NCBI RefSeq assembly: GCF_947504215.1
Contig: NZ_CANNGO010000007.1
Span: 1 to 64,000 of the forward strand
Length of the DNA stretch: 64,000 nt
Direction of reading: 5' to 3'
Source: an uncultured Ruegeria sp.
Lineage (GTDB): Bacteria; Pseudomonadota; Alphaproteobacteria; Rhodobacterales; Rhodobacteraceae
The notes under the pieces are model-generated. The model saw nothing but the letters and a program-made list of their open reading frames with translations. It was not told where the DNA came from and did no database searches. Positions 1 to 8,662 of the stretch are shown here, piece after piece (the stretch's first letter is position 1; each line of letters begins with the position of its first letter). The position numbers and the translations under genes are program-made.

Positions 1-133
1 CCGATGCCCGAAGGTCTTCCTCTCAGCAATCGCTCTCGCGGCGCTCGTAATTTACTGGCTATGAGTCCTGACCCTAGTCACCTGGAACTGTAATTCGTAT
101 CATTGTGTGAACTGAGCTTCAGGAGGTGATGCG

Positions 134-1247
134 ATGGTTGGACGGGTGGCGGATGCGGTGGTGCTGAGCGATGAAGAGCGCCGCTTTCTCGAAGGTCAGG
201 TTCGGCGGCACAAGACGCCCCGGTCTTTGTCGGATCGCTGTCGGATGATCCTGTTGTGCGCCGAGGGGCTGCCCAGCAAGGAAGTGGCTGCACAGCAAGG
301 AAGTGGCTGCACAGCTTGGCGTGCACGAGCACACGGTGGGCAAATGGCGCAGGCGTTTTGCACAGGATCGGATCGAAGGCCTCACCGACGAATACCGCCC
401 CGGTCGCCCGCGCACGGTGTCGGATGAACAGGTGGCCGAGGTGATCGAGCGCACGCTGAACACCATGCCAAAGGACGCGACCCACTGGTCGATCCGCTCA
501 ATGGCTGCCGCGACGGGGCTGTCTCACACAACAATTCGGCGGATTTGGAACGCATTCGGGCTACAGCCACACCGCAGCGAGACCTTCAAACTCTCAACCG
601 ATCCGCTGTTCGTGGACAAGGTGCAGGATATTGTCGGGTTGTACCTGTCGCCGCCGAACCGGGCTATCGTGTTGTGCGTAGACGAGAAGTCCCAGATTCA
701 AGCGCTGGATCGCGAACAGCCGGTCCTGCCCATGGCACCCGGCGTGGCTGAGCGGCGAACTCACACCTACATCCGCCACGGCACCACATCGCTTTTCGCC
801 GCGCTGGATATCGCCACCGGTGCCGTCATCGGCAAGTGCTACAAACGCCACCGTGCGACCGAGTTTCTGGACTTTCTCAAAAAGATCGACCGGCACGTGC
901 CCGCAGGCCCCGACGTGCATATCGTCATGGACAATTATGCCACCCACAAGACGCCGAGGGTCAAGGCTTGGCTGGCGCGCCGCCCGCATTGGCACGTCCA
1001 CTTCACGCCTACGTCAGCGTCATGGATCAACCAGGTGGAACGCTGGTTCGCCGAATTGACCCGCAAGCAGCTACAGCGTGGCGTGCACCGTTCTACCGTA
1101 GAGTTGGAGGCCGACATTGTGGCATTCATCAAGGCCCACAACGAGAACCCAACGCCGTACAAGTGGGTCAAATCCGCAGACGAAATCCTCGCATCCGTCA
1201 AACGGTTCTGCCAGCGAACTCAGCAAACCTTATGCCGCGAACTTTAG
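134..1247 (+). pseudogene. IS630-family transposase, broken by frameshift
   Basis: The N-terminal part (from ATG 134, behind an AGGAGG site at 121-126) and the C-terminal part (in-frame from about 303) are in different frames. Joined across 275-312 they give a normal IS630 transposase: an N-terminal helix-turn-helix ([19 protein letters not shown]), then a DDE integrase-like domain with [18 protein letters not shown] and the family's [10 protein letters not shown] block carrying the final acidic residue. The break is a 19-bp tandem duplication in the helix-turn-helix coding region. Removing one copy restores a single reading frame of about 365 codons. Without programmed frameshifting the product would be a 97-residue fragment plus a headless catalytic domain. 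Confidence 0.9.
275..312 (+). repeat. 19-bp tandem duplication inactivating the transposase
   Basis: The unit AGCAAGGAAGTGGCTGCAC occurs twice head to tail, at 275-293 and 294-312, and is followed by a further AGC. Since 19 is not a multiple of three, it shifts frame. With a single copy the protein reads smoothly through [11 protein letters not shown]. Confidence 0.95.
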
Positions 1248-1261
1248 ATTCAGGTGACTAG

Positions 1262-1782
1262 CGTGATGTGGCGGCAGTCCTAACAGTGGGCATAAACAGA
1301 CCCTACCTTAGAAACTCCGTTATCGTCCACCAATTGACCCCAAAGCCAGTCATCTTAAGCAAATCTCTAACTTCTCGAACTCGCGGATACAATATTCCCG
1401 TGAGTTGGGTGTCCGGCGCCGTCCTTTCGAAATCATTTGCGCAGCGACCTTACAACGACACTCAGTTTGAGTTGCTTGGTGGAACGCATACGCCACCAAA
1501 CTGGAGAGTCTTTTCTCTAACGCATTACGTGGGTCAAAAAAACTAAAGTTATTGAGGGCAATGGGCGTCGAATCTCAAGAATTGGCCTCACTATTTGCGT
1601 ACTCCGACAATGTGCCCGGTACAGGACTGTTGCAACCAAGTAGAAATGTCGTTTGGTCTGCAAAGCAGGAATGTCACTACCGGGCACAGCGGAAGCAAGG
1701 CTTAGCAGCCCGGAGACCTCACATATCGCAGGGCTGAAAAGCCTTGCGAGCCACGCTTTGATCACTAAGTCTGTAGGAAGTT
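1262..1782. other. Gene-poor stretch right of the IS630 element
   Basis: I see no convincing gene here. The longest open frames (about 80-90 codons on either strand) have no recognisable domain, no good ribosome binding site and unconvincing composition. Probably non-coding or decayed sequence between two insertion elements. Confidence 0.5.
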
Positions 1783-2034
1783 TTGGAGCAAGAGGTTTCT
1801 ATTTTGCCGTGCAGTGAAGACTTGGTTTGGATCCATTTGGTCTTTTGGCCAATGGCGGTTCTGCTGACTTACACTGTGTCCCGCCATAATCGCTTTGACA
1901 TCAAGGATGCGATCTTGGCAGCGGTCGGCATGAAGAAGTTTGACCGAACTCTTGTGATCAATGTTTTACATGCTCTGACGATCCTGTTGCTGTTAGGTCT
2001 CGCGGTTTGGATCATTCAATCCTGTCCGACTTGA
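1783..2034 (+). CDS. Small putative membrane protein, unknown function
   Basis: An 83-residue frame with a TTG start preceded by a GTAGGAAG-like site. It contains two hydrophobic segments, roughly residues 16-33 (WIHLVFWPMAVLLTYTV) and 60-78 (VLHALTILLLLGLAVWII), separated by a polar stretch containing FDIKDAILAAVGMKKFDR. It would be a two-helix inner-membrane protein. I do not recognise a family. Its last codons overlap the end of the convergent transposase gene, so its natural C-terminus may have been replaced when that element inserted. It lies among decayed mobile DNA and could be a remnant. Confidence 0.35.
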   Translation: MEQEVSILPCSEDLVWIHLVFWPMAVLLTYTVSRHNRFDIKDAILAAVGMKKFDRTLVINVLHALTILLLLGLAVWIIQSCPT

Positions 2035-3341
2035 GCAGCCCGCTCAGCTCGTCTTCGCTCGTAATATGCTTCCATCTTTGAAGGCCGTCCTGGTGGCCGC
2101 CGCCCAGTCTTCATGTAGCCGTTCTTTGCGCTGACAGGCTTCACCTTTGGCGTCGGCGCGGCCTTCTCCTGTTCTTCTTTGATGCGTGCCAACACGGCGC
2201 TGAGATGCTTGTTCTCGGTGATTGCGGCATGGGTGACCCCTTTGGCACGGACTTGGATGCGCCCATCTGGCATCTCGTACACCTCCACGTATTTGCCGAC
2301 CAGACCGCGCGTTACATCGTTGACCTCCAGCCGGATTCGCTTGCGGTCGTACTTCAGCGTCAAATCCTTGGTGACATAGCGTTTATCACGAAGGCAGAAG
2401 GCCTCGGAAAGACGATCCAGTTCGATGTTTAAGGCGCGATTTCGGTTGTCCAGCTTGGCGGGAGCCTTTGCAAACTTGGCATTGTAACGCTCCATAAAAC
2501 CCGCAAGGAACACATTGCCGTCTTCCATGTTAGAGATGCCTGCAATGCGCAGTTCCTTGACCAACCAGTCTTGCAGTGTCCGGTTCGCGCGTTCGACCCG
2601 ACCTTTGGCTTGAGAAGAATTGGCGCAGATGATCTCTATGTTCAGCTCCGCCAGGGCGCGTCCAAACTGCGTCATGCTCGTCATGTGTTCATTGGGCTTA
2701 GGAACACGAAACACCGTGTGTTTGTCACTGTAGAATGTAACTGGGCGGCCATGCTTGAGCAGATAGCTTTCCAGAGCTTCAAAGTAGCTAAAGGTGCTTT
2801 CGGAGGTGACTAACCGCAGCTCCATCAATGTGCTAGTCGCGCCATCTATAAAGACGAGCAGGGTGCAAGGATCGCCTCGATCCTCGAACCAACGATGATC
2901 CGACCCGCCGATTTGGATGAGCTCGCCGAAACATTCCCGACGCATACTCGGCTGGTGGAATGTGCGTCGCTGCTTGCGTGACAACCAGAGGCCATCTTCC
3001 TGCATCCATTTGCGAACCGTCTCGCGTGAGACATTGAAGCCGTGGTGTTCGGCCAGCATCTCCGCCGCCAAGGTCGGACCGAAATAAGCATGGCTCTCCT
3101 TGATCAGGCTCAGAGCAAAGTCGCGCTTGGCATGATGGATGCGATTATTTGGAGGTTTGCCACGCGCTTTGTGCCGGATCGCTGACGCGCAGTCCTGACG
3201 ATACCGCTTGAGCAGCCGGAAAACCTGACGAGCCGTCAGGTCCAGCATGTTTGCCGCGTTGTCGACGCTCAGCCTTCCGACATCGATCTGTGCTAAAATC
3301 TCCACGCGGTTCAACTCGCGCTCGCTCATCATCAATCCCAT
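2016..3341 (-). CDS. ISNCY-type (IS1202-like) transposase
   Basis: A 441-residue DDE transposase that looks intact. It has an N-terminal helix-turn-helix region (LSVDNAANMLDLTARQVFRLLKRY), a second winged segment around FNVSRETVRKWM, and then an integrase core. The core has acidic residues in GGSDHRWFEDRG/FIDGAT, in VTFYSDKHTVF and in the SSQAKGRVERANRTLQDW block holding the glutamate. A basic tail follows (about residues 395-441). I could not resolve the element ends with certainty. TGTC at 2023-2026 and its complement GACA at 3377-3380 are candidate tips, which would put the stop codon a few bases outside the element. A CCCTCAA/TTGAGGG hairpin lies in the leader at 3351-3370. It is convergent with the small membrane gene. 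Confidence 0.85.
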   Translation of the reverse strand: MGLMMSERELNRVEILAQIDVGRLSVDNAANMLDLTARQVFRLLKRYRQDCASAIRHKARGKPPNNRIHHAKRDFALSLIKESHAYFGPTLAAEMLAEHHGFNVSRETVRKWMQEDGLWLSRKQRRTFHQPSMRRECFGELIQIGGSDHRWFEDRGDPCTLLVFIDGATSTLMELRLVTSESTFSYFEALESYLLKHGRPVTFYSDKHTVFRVPKPNEHMTSMTQFGRALAELNIEIICANSSQAKGRVERANRTLQDWLVKELRIAGISNMEDGNVFLAGFMERYNAKFAKAPAKLDNRNRALNIELDRLSEAFCLRDKRYVTKDLTLKYDRKRIRLEVNDVTRGLVGKYVEVYEMPDGRIQVRAKGVTHAAITENKHLSAVLARIKEEQEKAAPTPKVKPVSAKNGYMKTGRRPPGRPSKMEAYYERRRAERAAQVGQD

Positions 3342-3464
3342 GTCCGCTCACCCTCAATGATTTTTGAGGGCAGAGTGACATTCCTGAATTGCTCATTGGT
3401 GAAATTCTAGCTTTGCAGCTGCACGGGCTGATTCGGAGAATAATGATTATGGTAAATATATTTT

Positions 3465-3549
3465 TGGTGCGGGTGGAGGGACTTGAACCCCCACGCCTTG
3501 CGGCGCCAGAACCTAAATCTGGTGCGTCTACCAATTTCGCCACACCCGC
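3465..3549 (-). tRNA. tRNA-Leu, anticodon UAG
   Basis: Read on the minus strand, the sequence begins GCGGGTG and ends CACCCGC-A-CCA, a seven-base-pair acceptor stem with encoded CCA. The anticodon loop TTTAGGT sits between ACCAGA-type and TCTGG-type stem arms and gives anticodon TAG. There is a long variable arm typical of class II leucine tRNAs, and a TTCAAGTCC T-loop. The length of 85 including CCA is normal. The 3' end faces the mobile region at 1-3400. Confidence 0.96.
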
Positions 3550-4412
3550 AACCTGGCACGACGTGCCGGAATGAGGCGCTCAATAGCAAAGCTTGCATCC
3601 AAGTGCGAGAGGTAAAATTAGACCGTCGTTAAGATTATTGAAGCTGGGATCGATGTATAACTGCGGATCAAATGGGTGCTGGGCTGAAAAAAGCGCACGT
3701 TGCGAATAATCCGTTCGGTTTTTTGGTTGATGAGTTTTGCCACGTCGTCCGAATCTCTCATACTGAGGCCTTGAAAACGCAGCGATTTGCCTTTTTTCGA
3801 TGCTGTTCAGAGATCAGGTTTTGCCAGCATGATACTAGCTACCTGGAAAATCTCGTTTACGTTGAGTGTTTTTGCCGAGATCACCTTTATGCTCCTTTTA
3901 CGAGAGCTCAAGGAAATCTTTCCAGCGCTACTCAATATTATCACTTCAAGATCACTCTCTATCAGCAAGAAACATATGCTAAATTGATCAGTTTGTATTC
4001 ACTGCCACAATTGCGCCTTGCTGTTTGGCAGCATTTTAAACACCAACAAAATAACGTACAAAGGACGAGCCTGTTGGTTTCAAAACGTCTGATCGAGAGA
4101 TTGCCGCGGTCTAGGATTGTTGTCAGGAGCCGAGGGCGCGTTTGGCAGCCATGACCTCAGCAAACTTGCCTGCCACCAGCTGTCATTCGGAGTGGTTGCC
4201 GCCGGGCCGCTAACACTGACACCCGCAAGGGTTGAAACACTCCCAAGCCACGACACCACATTTGCGCCACAATTCAAACGCCAAAAAATCTCATTGGCGT
4301 CAAAATAACACCGCCTTGAAGGTTCTTGTTGGTCGTAACGACTTAAAGAGTCCTTTCGCCGCTCTGGTACCCGTACGAGTTTTCCGCCCAACTCCACAAC
4401 AAGGTGTTTGCT
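3550..4412. other. Gene-poor stretch between tRNA-Leu and the GTPase block
   Basis: About 860 bases without a convincing gene. A 160-codon plus-strand frame (3672-4154) and a 159-codon minus frame (4080-4559) have no recognisable motif, poor starts and atypical composition, and the minus frame overlaps the real gene that follows. The left part is noticeably AT-richer than the flanking genes. The promoter for the GTPase block should lie in its last 200-300 bases, but I cannot point to clear -35/-10 boxes. Confidence 0.5.
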
Positions 4413-4835
4413 GTGACCGATTTGAACCACTCTACCGCTTCCGAGCAAGACGCCGTTTTCTTTGCTCGCGAAAGTTTTCTTGGAGAGCTCAAAACCCTGA
4501 ACCGGGATTATCCGGAAACGGGCTTTGGAATCTCGCTGCGCACCCATTCCGGCGAGCACTACTTGCTGGCCAATGCAAGCATGCCGCTACCAGCGGCAAA
4601 ATCTGACGGGTTTCCAACTGGACGCCGCGTCGCGTGCCTGGAAAACGGAGATCGCTTTAGCTCCATAGAAGTTATGGCTGATTCCCTGGCTTACGAAACT
4701 ATTTCGCCTCGGGCAGAAGCTGCGATTTTGGGGAACGCGATAGAACTGATTGCACGTATCGACACACTGACCAGCATCCCTGCCGGTCGTGTTACACAAC
4801 AGTCCCAGACGGCAGCAACGGGAACCGGAGGCTAA
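4413..4835 (+). CDS. Unknown protein, first gene of the dynamin-like GTPase block
   Basis: About 140 residues, no signal peptide or membrane segment, and no family I recognise. I chose GTG 4413 because an AAGG site lies eight bases upstream; GTG 4404 is in the same frame and remains possible. The middle contains alternating strand-like segments (FGISLRTHSGEHYLLAN) and the end a helix (AILGNAIELIARIDTL). The gene ends two bases before the start of the 670-residue GTPase, whose ribosome binding site GGAGG lies inside this gene's 3' end, so the two are almost certainly co-translated. The position suggests an accessory subunit or regulator of the GTPases, which is inference only. Confidence 0.6.
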   Translation: MTDLNHSTASEQDAVFFARESFLGELKTLNRDYPETGFGISLRTHSGEHYLLANASMPLPAAKSDGFPTGRRVACLENGDRFSSIEVMADSLAYETISPRAEAAILGNAIELIARIDTLTSIPAGRVTQQSQTAATGTGG

Positions 4836-4837
4836 TA

Positions 4838-6850
4838 ATGGCGCGCAACGACCACCTTTTGTCTGTCGGCAACGAAGCTCTGGCGCCGATGACGTCAGCA
4901 ATGTCCTCGCTGACCGCACAGATAGACCAATTGACTGAGGTGGCCGATGCACGGTCCTCGGCGCGGCTGGCCACGCTTAAGACGCGGATGGAAAATTTCA
5001 CTGCCAGCGTGACGATGGTTGGTCAGGTCAAGGCTGGCAAATCGTCGATTGTAAACATTCTTGCGGGCCGTCCCGGACTTTTGCCATCGGATGTGAACCC
5101 ATGGACGTCTGTTGTGACAACCTTGAACATCAACACGCGTACGCATGGCGACACAAAGTCTAAGTTTACATTCTTTGAGCAAGAAGAATGGGACAACCTG
5201 ATGGTCGGGGGTGGTCGTTTGGGTGAATTGGCCAATCGGGCTGGTGCGGACGACGAAATGGATGACATTCGCCGTCAAATCGGGGAAATGAAGGCCAAAT
5301 CAGAGGAACGGTTGGGCAAACACTTTGATCTGATTCTGGGCCAGAGCCATCAGTATGAGTATTTCGATGAAGAGCTAATCCAGCGCTACGTTTGTTTAGG
5401 GGACGAGGACGATCCTGATATCGACCCGAAAACGGGGCGTTTTGCTGATGTAACCAAGTCAGCGGAACTGTATATGGACATTCCGCAATACCCGGTCGCA
5501 TTGAAGCTGTGTGACACGCCCGGTGTGAACGATACCTTCATGGTTCGCGAGCAGATCACGCTACGTAGCCTCCGCGGATCTGAGGTATGTATTGTTGTTT
5601 TGGCGGCCAGTCAGGCGCTGACGACGATGGACATGGCGCTGATGCGCATCATCTCCCAATTCGAAAACCGTCAGATCATTCTCTTTGTGAACCGCATCGA
5701 TGAATTGTCGGACCCGGTGACTCAGGTGCCCGAAATCCGCGACAGGATTCAGGACACGCTGAAACAGAACAATATCGACAAGAATGCAAGCGTTGTATTT
5801 GGCAGTGCTTTGTGGGCCGAAGCTGCCTTGACCGGCAATCCGGATATTCTGACCGAGGAATCCCGCGCGGCCCTGAACACGTTCTATCTGGCTGCCGGTT
5901 TTGGCGATCAGGCGGCCTCGCTCGACAAGATCTGGGCTCTATCCGGCCTTCCCGATCTATTACTTGCGATGAGCGAACGCATCGCCGAAGGTGCCGGAAC
6001 GCGTCTGCTGGACCGGGTCCGCCATCGCGCACGCAACATCGCGAGTCAGATCCGAGCAACAGCAGTGGCCAAGAATCTGTCCAGTGGCGAGGGTGTCGTT
6101 CGTGATTTGGATGGTGTTTCGCCAGAGGAAGCAATCTCGACCGTTTCCGCCGAGTACGAAAAGAAGGTCGCAGATCTGACGGCGGCATTGCGCGATAAGG
6201 TACTGGAGCGGCTGAACTCGGCTGAAGCCAATTTTGTCAAACGCGCGACGGATTCCCTGATCTCGCATTTGGAGATGAATGGCGAGCAAGGAACTTGGCA
6301 GTATGACCCGGCCGGGCTGCGAACCCTGCAAAAAGCCGCGTATTTTAGCTTTGCGCGATCCATGCGGAAAGAGGCAGGTGCGCTGTATTCCTCTGCTGCT
6401 GCGGATGTGGAAACGCTGTATCATAAGCTTCTTGGCAACCACTTGGGCGAGTTCAGCATCGAAGCGCCCATTGTCCCTCGGGTTCCGCCACCACTTGGCA
6501 TTGGCCGTACAATCGCTCTTGATCTTCAGAGCACATGGTGGCGACGTTGGTGGCAAAAGCGCAAAGGGTTCGAGGCGTATGCTGCCGACTATACACGGCT
6601 GATTGCCTCAGAGGCTAATTCGATCACCAAGGATATCGAGGAGAATCAGGTCGCGGCCGTGTTGGAAAACGTCCGGGCAATTCTGGCTGATTTCATGCGC
6701 GAGCAAAAAGAAACTCTGTTGAGCATCTCGGCTTCTGCAGAAAAAGACGGAGGCCAGAATCCCGCGCTGATGGCAGGCTTACAGCCACAGAAATCTCGGG
6801 ACGATATTCTGGGCGACATCCTTAAAGATCTGAGCAACGAAGCGGCATGA
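4838..6850 (+). CDS. Dynamin-like GTPase A1 (first pair, long partner)
   Basis: A 670-residue large GTPase of the bacterial dynamin-like type. G1 P-loop GQVKAGKSS is at 62-70, a G2 threonine lies in SDVNPWTSVVT near 84-94, G3 is DTPGVND at 226-232 and G4 is NRID at 285-288. The C-terminal 300 residues are predicted mostly helical, like a dynamin stalk/bundle. They include an unusual Trp/Arg-rich patch, TWWRRWWQKRK, near residues 565-575 that could contact membrane. There is no signal peptide or classical transmembrane helix, so it should be cytosolic or peripheral. It is clearly paralogous to the 680-residue GTPase at 10028 (shared GQxKAGKS, LPSDVNPWT, RYVC, DTPGVND, NR-D). The last four bases overlap the start of the next GTPase (ATGA). 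Members of this family hydrolyse GTP to remodel membranes; the target here is unknown. Confidence 0.88.
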   Translation: MARNDHLLSVGNEALAPMTSAMSSLTAQIDQLTEVADARSSARLATLKTRMENFTASVTMVGQVKAGKSSIVNILAGRPGLLPSDVNPWTSVVTTLNINTRTHGDTKSKFTFFEQEEWDNLMVGGGRLGELANRAGADDEMDDIRRQIGEMKAKSEERLGKHFDLILGQSHQYEYFDEELIQRYVCLGDEDDPDIDPKTGRFADVTKSAELYMDIPQYPVALKLCDTPGVNDTFMVREQITLRSLRGSEVCIVVLAASQALTTMDMALMRIISQFENRQIILFVNRIDELSDPVTQVPEIRDRIQDTLKQNNIDKNASVVFGSALWAEAALTGNPDILTEESRAALNTFYLAAGFGDQAASLDKIWALSGLPDLLLAMSERIAEGAGTRLLDRVRHRARNIASQIRATAVAKNLSSGEGVVRDLDGVSPEEAISTVSAEYEKKVADLTAALRDKVLERLNSAEANFVKRATDSLISHLEMNGEQGTWQYDPAGLRTLQKAAYFSFARSMRKEAGALYSSAAADVETLYHKLLGNHLGEFSIEAPIVPRVPPPLGIGRTIALDLQSTWWRRWWQKRKGFEAYAADYTRLIASEANSITKDIEENQVAAVLENVRAILADFMREQKETLLSISASAEKDGGQNPALMAGLQPQKSRDDILGDILKDLSNEAA

Positions 6851-8610
6851 GCGAACAAATGGCAAAAGATTCACAAACCCGCTTCGTTTCGCCCAAAGCG
6901 TGGGAACGCATCGAGCAGTGGTCCCGCCGCAAGCCGGTCTTCGCATTGATGGGAGAGTTCAGCGCCGGGAAATCGACGCTTATGAACTTTCTGTTGCGTA
7001 CGCAGACGTTGCCAACGCAAGTCACCGCAACGCAACTGCCGCCCGTGTGGTTCAGCTGGGGCAATCAATCAGCCTATGTTAAGCGGCAGGACGGCAGCAC
7101 AGAAGACATTGAACTTGATCGGCTTGAAGCGGTCGGCGTGAATGACGCGCAATTCATCCGTATCTTCCTTGAGGCTGATATCCTAGAGGCCGTTGATCTG
7201 ATCGATACTCCCGGAATCTCCGACCCCAAGATCTCAACAGATGTGTGGCAGCGCGCGGTTGGTCAGGCCAACGGTGTCTTGTGGTGCACCCATTCCACCC
7301 AAGCGTGGCGAGAAACGGAGCGTGCGACATGGGTCTCGCTGCCCGAACGGCTGCAAAACAACTCTCTGTTGCTGGTCACTCGGGCAGATGCACTGGGTCA
7401 GAAAGACCGTCAAAAAGTTCTGCGCCGAGTCAATCGCGAAGCCGGCCATCTGTTCAACCGCTCTATCTTGTTCTCTGCACGGGACGCGATCACCGCACGG
7501 GACAAAACCGGCGATGCCGAGATGTGGTCGCGAAGCGGCGGCGGCAAAATGATCGATAGTTTCCTTGAGATTACCGAACATATCATGGAGAATCGCGCAG
7601 ATCAGTTGGCACGGTACCAGATCGACAAAAGCATGTCGGACGCGCCCAAGGTTCAACCTTTGCGCCCAGCATCTAAGTCCGCCGAACTGGGATCGGGTAC
7701 AGAAGGTGTCTCGCCATTGAAACTGGTGAACCCTCTGACAGACGGTACGGACATTGATCCGGCAGAATCTTCAGTTGTGACCAGCTTCCCGGTGCGCCCT
7801 GCCCGCGTGGAGCGGCGCTCTGAGGATGCGGAACGGACGCGAATTGACTCGGAAGAGGCCGAGCGGCTGAGGGCGGAAATGGTGCCCGAAGCAGAGCCAG
7901 CCGCGGAACCTACTGACACCAACGATGACGAGTTGCGTGCCTTCTTCAAGGATACGTCCAACGGTCCGCTTGATTTGAGCAACATACCCGAGTCCAACCG
8001 GGATGATGACGACCTTGACCTGCTTGATGACCCGGATTTTGATGACGACATCGAGGAAGAAACCCTCTTCGACGACGAAACTGACATGGACCAATTGCAG
8101 GTTGAGGAGACAGATAACTCAGAAGATCTTTTGGTTTCTCTCAACGGATCCCTGGCGGACACATCCGAAATCGAAAGTGAAGAACTTGAATCGGTTGAGC
8201 CAGCGGAAGACCACGGCATTGAAGTTTCGGTGTCTTCCATTACCGCCCTGATGGCCGAACAATCGAATGATAGCGTTGACGATTATGAGCCCGAACCAGA
8301 ATCCAACGGGTTGATCGAGATCGAAGGCGCGCCGCAGCCCAAGGATGTCGGCGAGATCAAAGAAACCGTCGCTGGTGAATTGATTGATGTATCCGCCGAT
8401 TCGATGTTGAGCGCTTCGTCCATGTGGCAGGAAATCGTCGGCAAAGAAGACCTTCCTGAGGATGCGGATGGATTGAAGAACGTCTTCAAAGCCTTTCTGG
8501 CTGAATTTGACCAGATCGCCGTCGAACACAATGCGCGACAAGTAAAGGAGTCCTTACGTCCAATCCCGAGCGCCAGCGAAAACAGCAGCGCAGAATGGCA
8601 TATGTTGTAA
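6847..8610 (+). CDS. Dynamin-like GTPase B1 (first pair, acidic-tail partner)
   Basis: A 587-residue protein. The N-terminal GTPase domain has G1 GEFSAGKST at 36-44, G3 DTPGISD at 120-126 and a divergent G4, TRAD, at 178-181. Between G3 and G4 lies WCTHSTQAWRETER, a block shared with the 428-residue GTPase at 12067 but not with the longer partners. After about residue 250 there is no helical stalk. Instead there is a roughly 300-residue low-complexity segment rich in Asp and Glu (for example DDDLDLLDDPDFDDDIEEE), ending in a short putatively helical tail (about 530-575). The start overlaps the stop of GTPase A1 by 4 bp, implying coupled translation and a joint complex. The acidic segment might bind a basic partner or be a phosphorylation target of the downstream kinase; neither is shown by sequence. 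Confidence 0.85.
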   Translation: MSEQMAKDSQTRFVSPKAWERIEQWSRRKPVFALMGEFSAGKSTLMNFLLRTQTLPTQVTATQLPPVWFSWGNQSAYVKRQDGSTEDIELDRLEAVGVNDAQFIRIFLEADILEAVDLIDTPGISDPKISTDVWQRAVGQANGVLWCTHSTQAWRETERATWVSLPERLQNNSLLLVTRADALGQKDRQKVLRRVNREAGHLFNRSILFSARDAITARDKTGDAEMWSRSGGGKMIDSFLEITEHIMENRADQLARYQIDKSMSDAPKVQPLRPASKSAELGSGTEGVSPLKLVNPLTDGTDIDPAESSVVTSFPVRPARVERRSEDAERTRIDSEEAERLRAEMVPEAEPAAEPTDTNDDELRAFFKDTSNGPLDLSNIPESNRDDDDLDLLDDPDFDDDIEEETLFDDETDMDQLQVEETDNSEDLLVSLNGSLADTSEIESEELESVEPAEDHGIEVSVSSITALMAEQSNDSVDDYEPEPESNGLIEIEGAPQPKDVGEIKETVAGELIDVSADSMLSASSMWQEIVGKEDLPEDADGLKNVFKAFLAEFDQIAVEHNARQVKESLRPIPSASENSSAEWHML

Positions 8611-8662
8611 TGGAACTCGAATCGAGGTAGTGGATAATTAATAATGGAAAACAGATAGTTAT

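Larger units (their letters stand above)
75..1260 (+). mobile_element. IS630-family insertion element
   Basis: A perfect 11-bp inverted repeat, CTAGTCACCTG at 74-84 and its complement at 1251-1261, brackets the transposase. The match continues inward with mismatches to about 24 bp (about 19 of 24 positions). The outer part contains TA at 75-76 and at 1259-1260. IS630/Tc1-type elements insert at TA and duplicate it, so the element proper is probably 77-1258 with TA flanks. The size of about 1.2 kb fits the family. The transposase inside is frameshifted, so the copy is probably not autonomous, although its ends look intact. Confidence 0.75.

Noticed and set aside
1268-1546. 92-codon frame right of the IS630 element
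   Set aside because: Starts inside the element's flank, no domain and no ribosome binding site.
2023-3380. Exact ends and target duplication of the ISNCY element
   Set aside because: Only a 4-base TGTC/GACA match is visible, no flanking direct repeat was found, and the transposase stop would lie outside; not reported as an element.
3672-4154. 160-codon open frame on the plus strand after the tRNA
   Set aside because: No recognisable motif, weak start site, unconvincing composition and an AT-rich background; I treat the stretch as non-coding.
4080-4559. 159-codon open frame on the minus strand
   Set aside because: Overlaps the start of the unknown gene at 4413, whose translation coupling to the GTPase is clear; no motif of its own.
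7653-8240. Ser/Arg-rich 195-codon minus frame
   Set aside because: Mirror of the Asp/Glu-rich coding segment of GTPase B1; such complements are always Ser-rich and not real genes.
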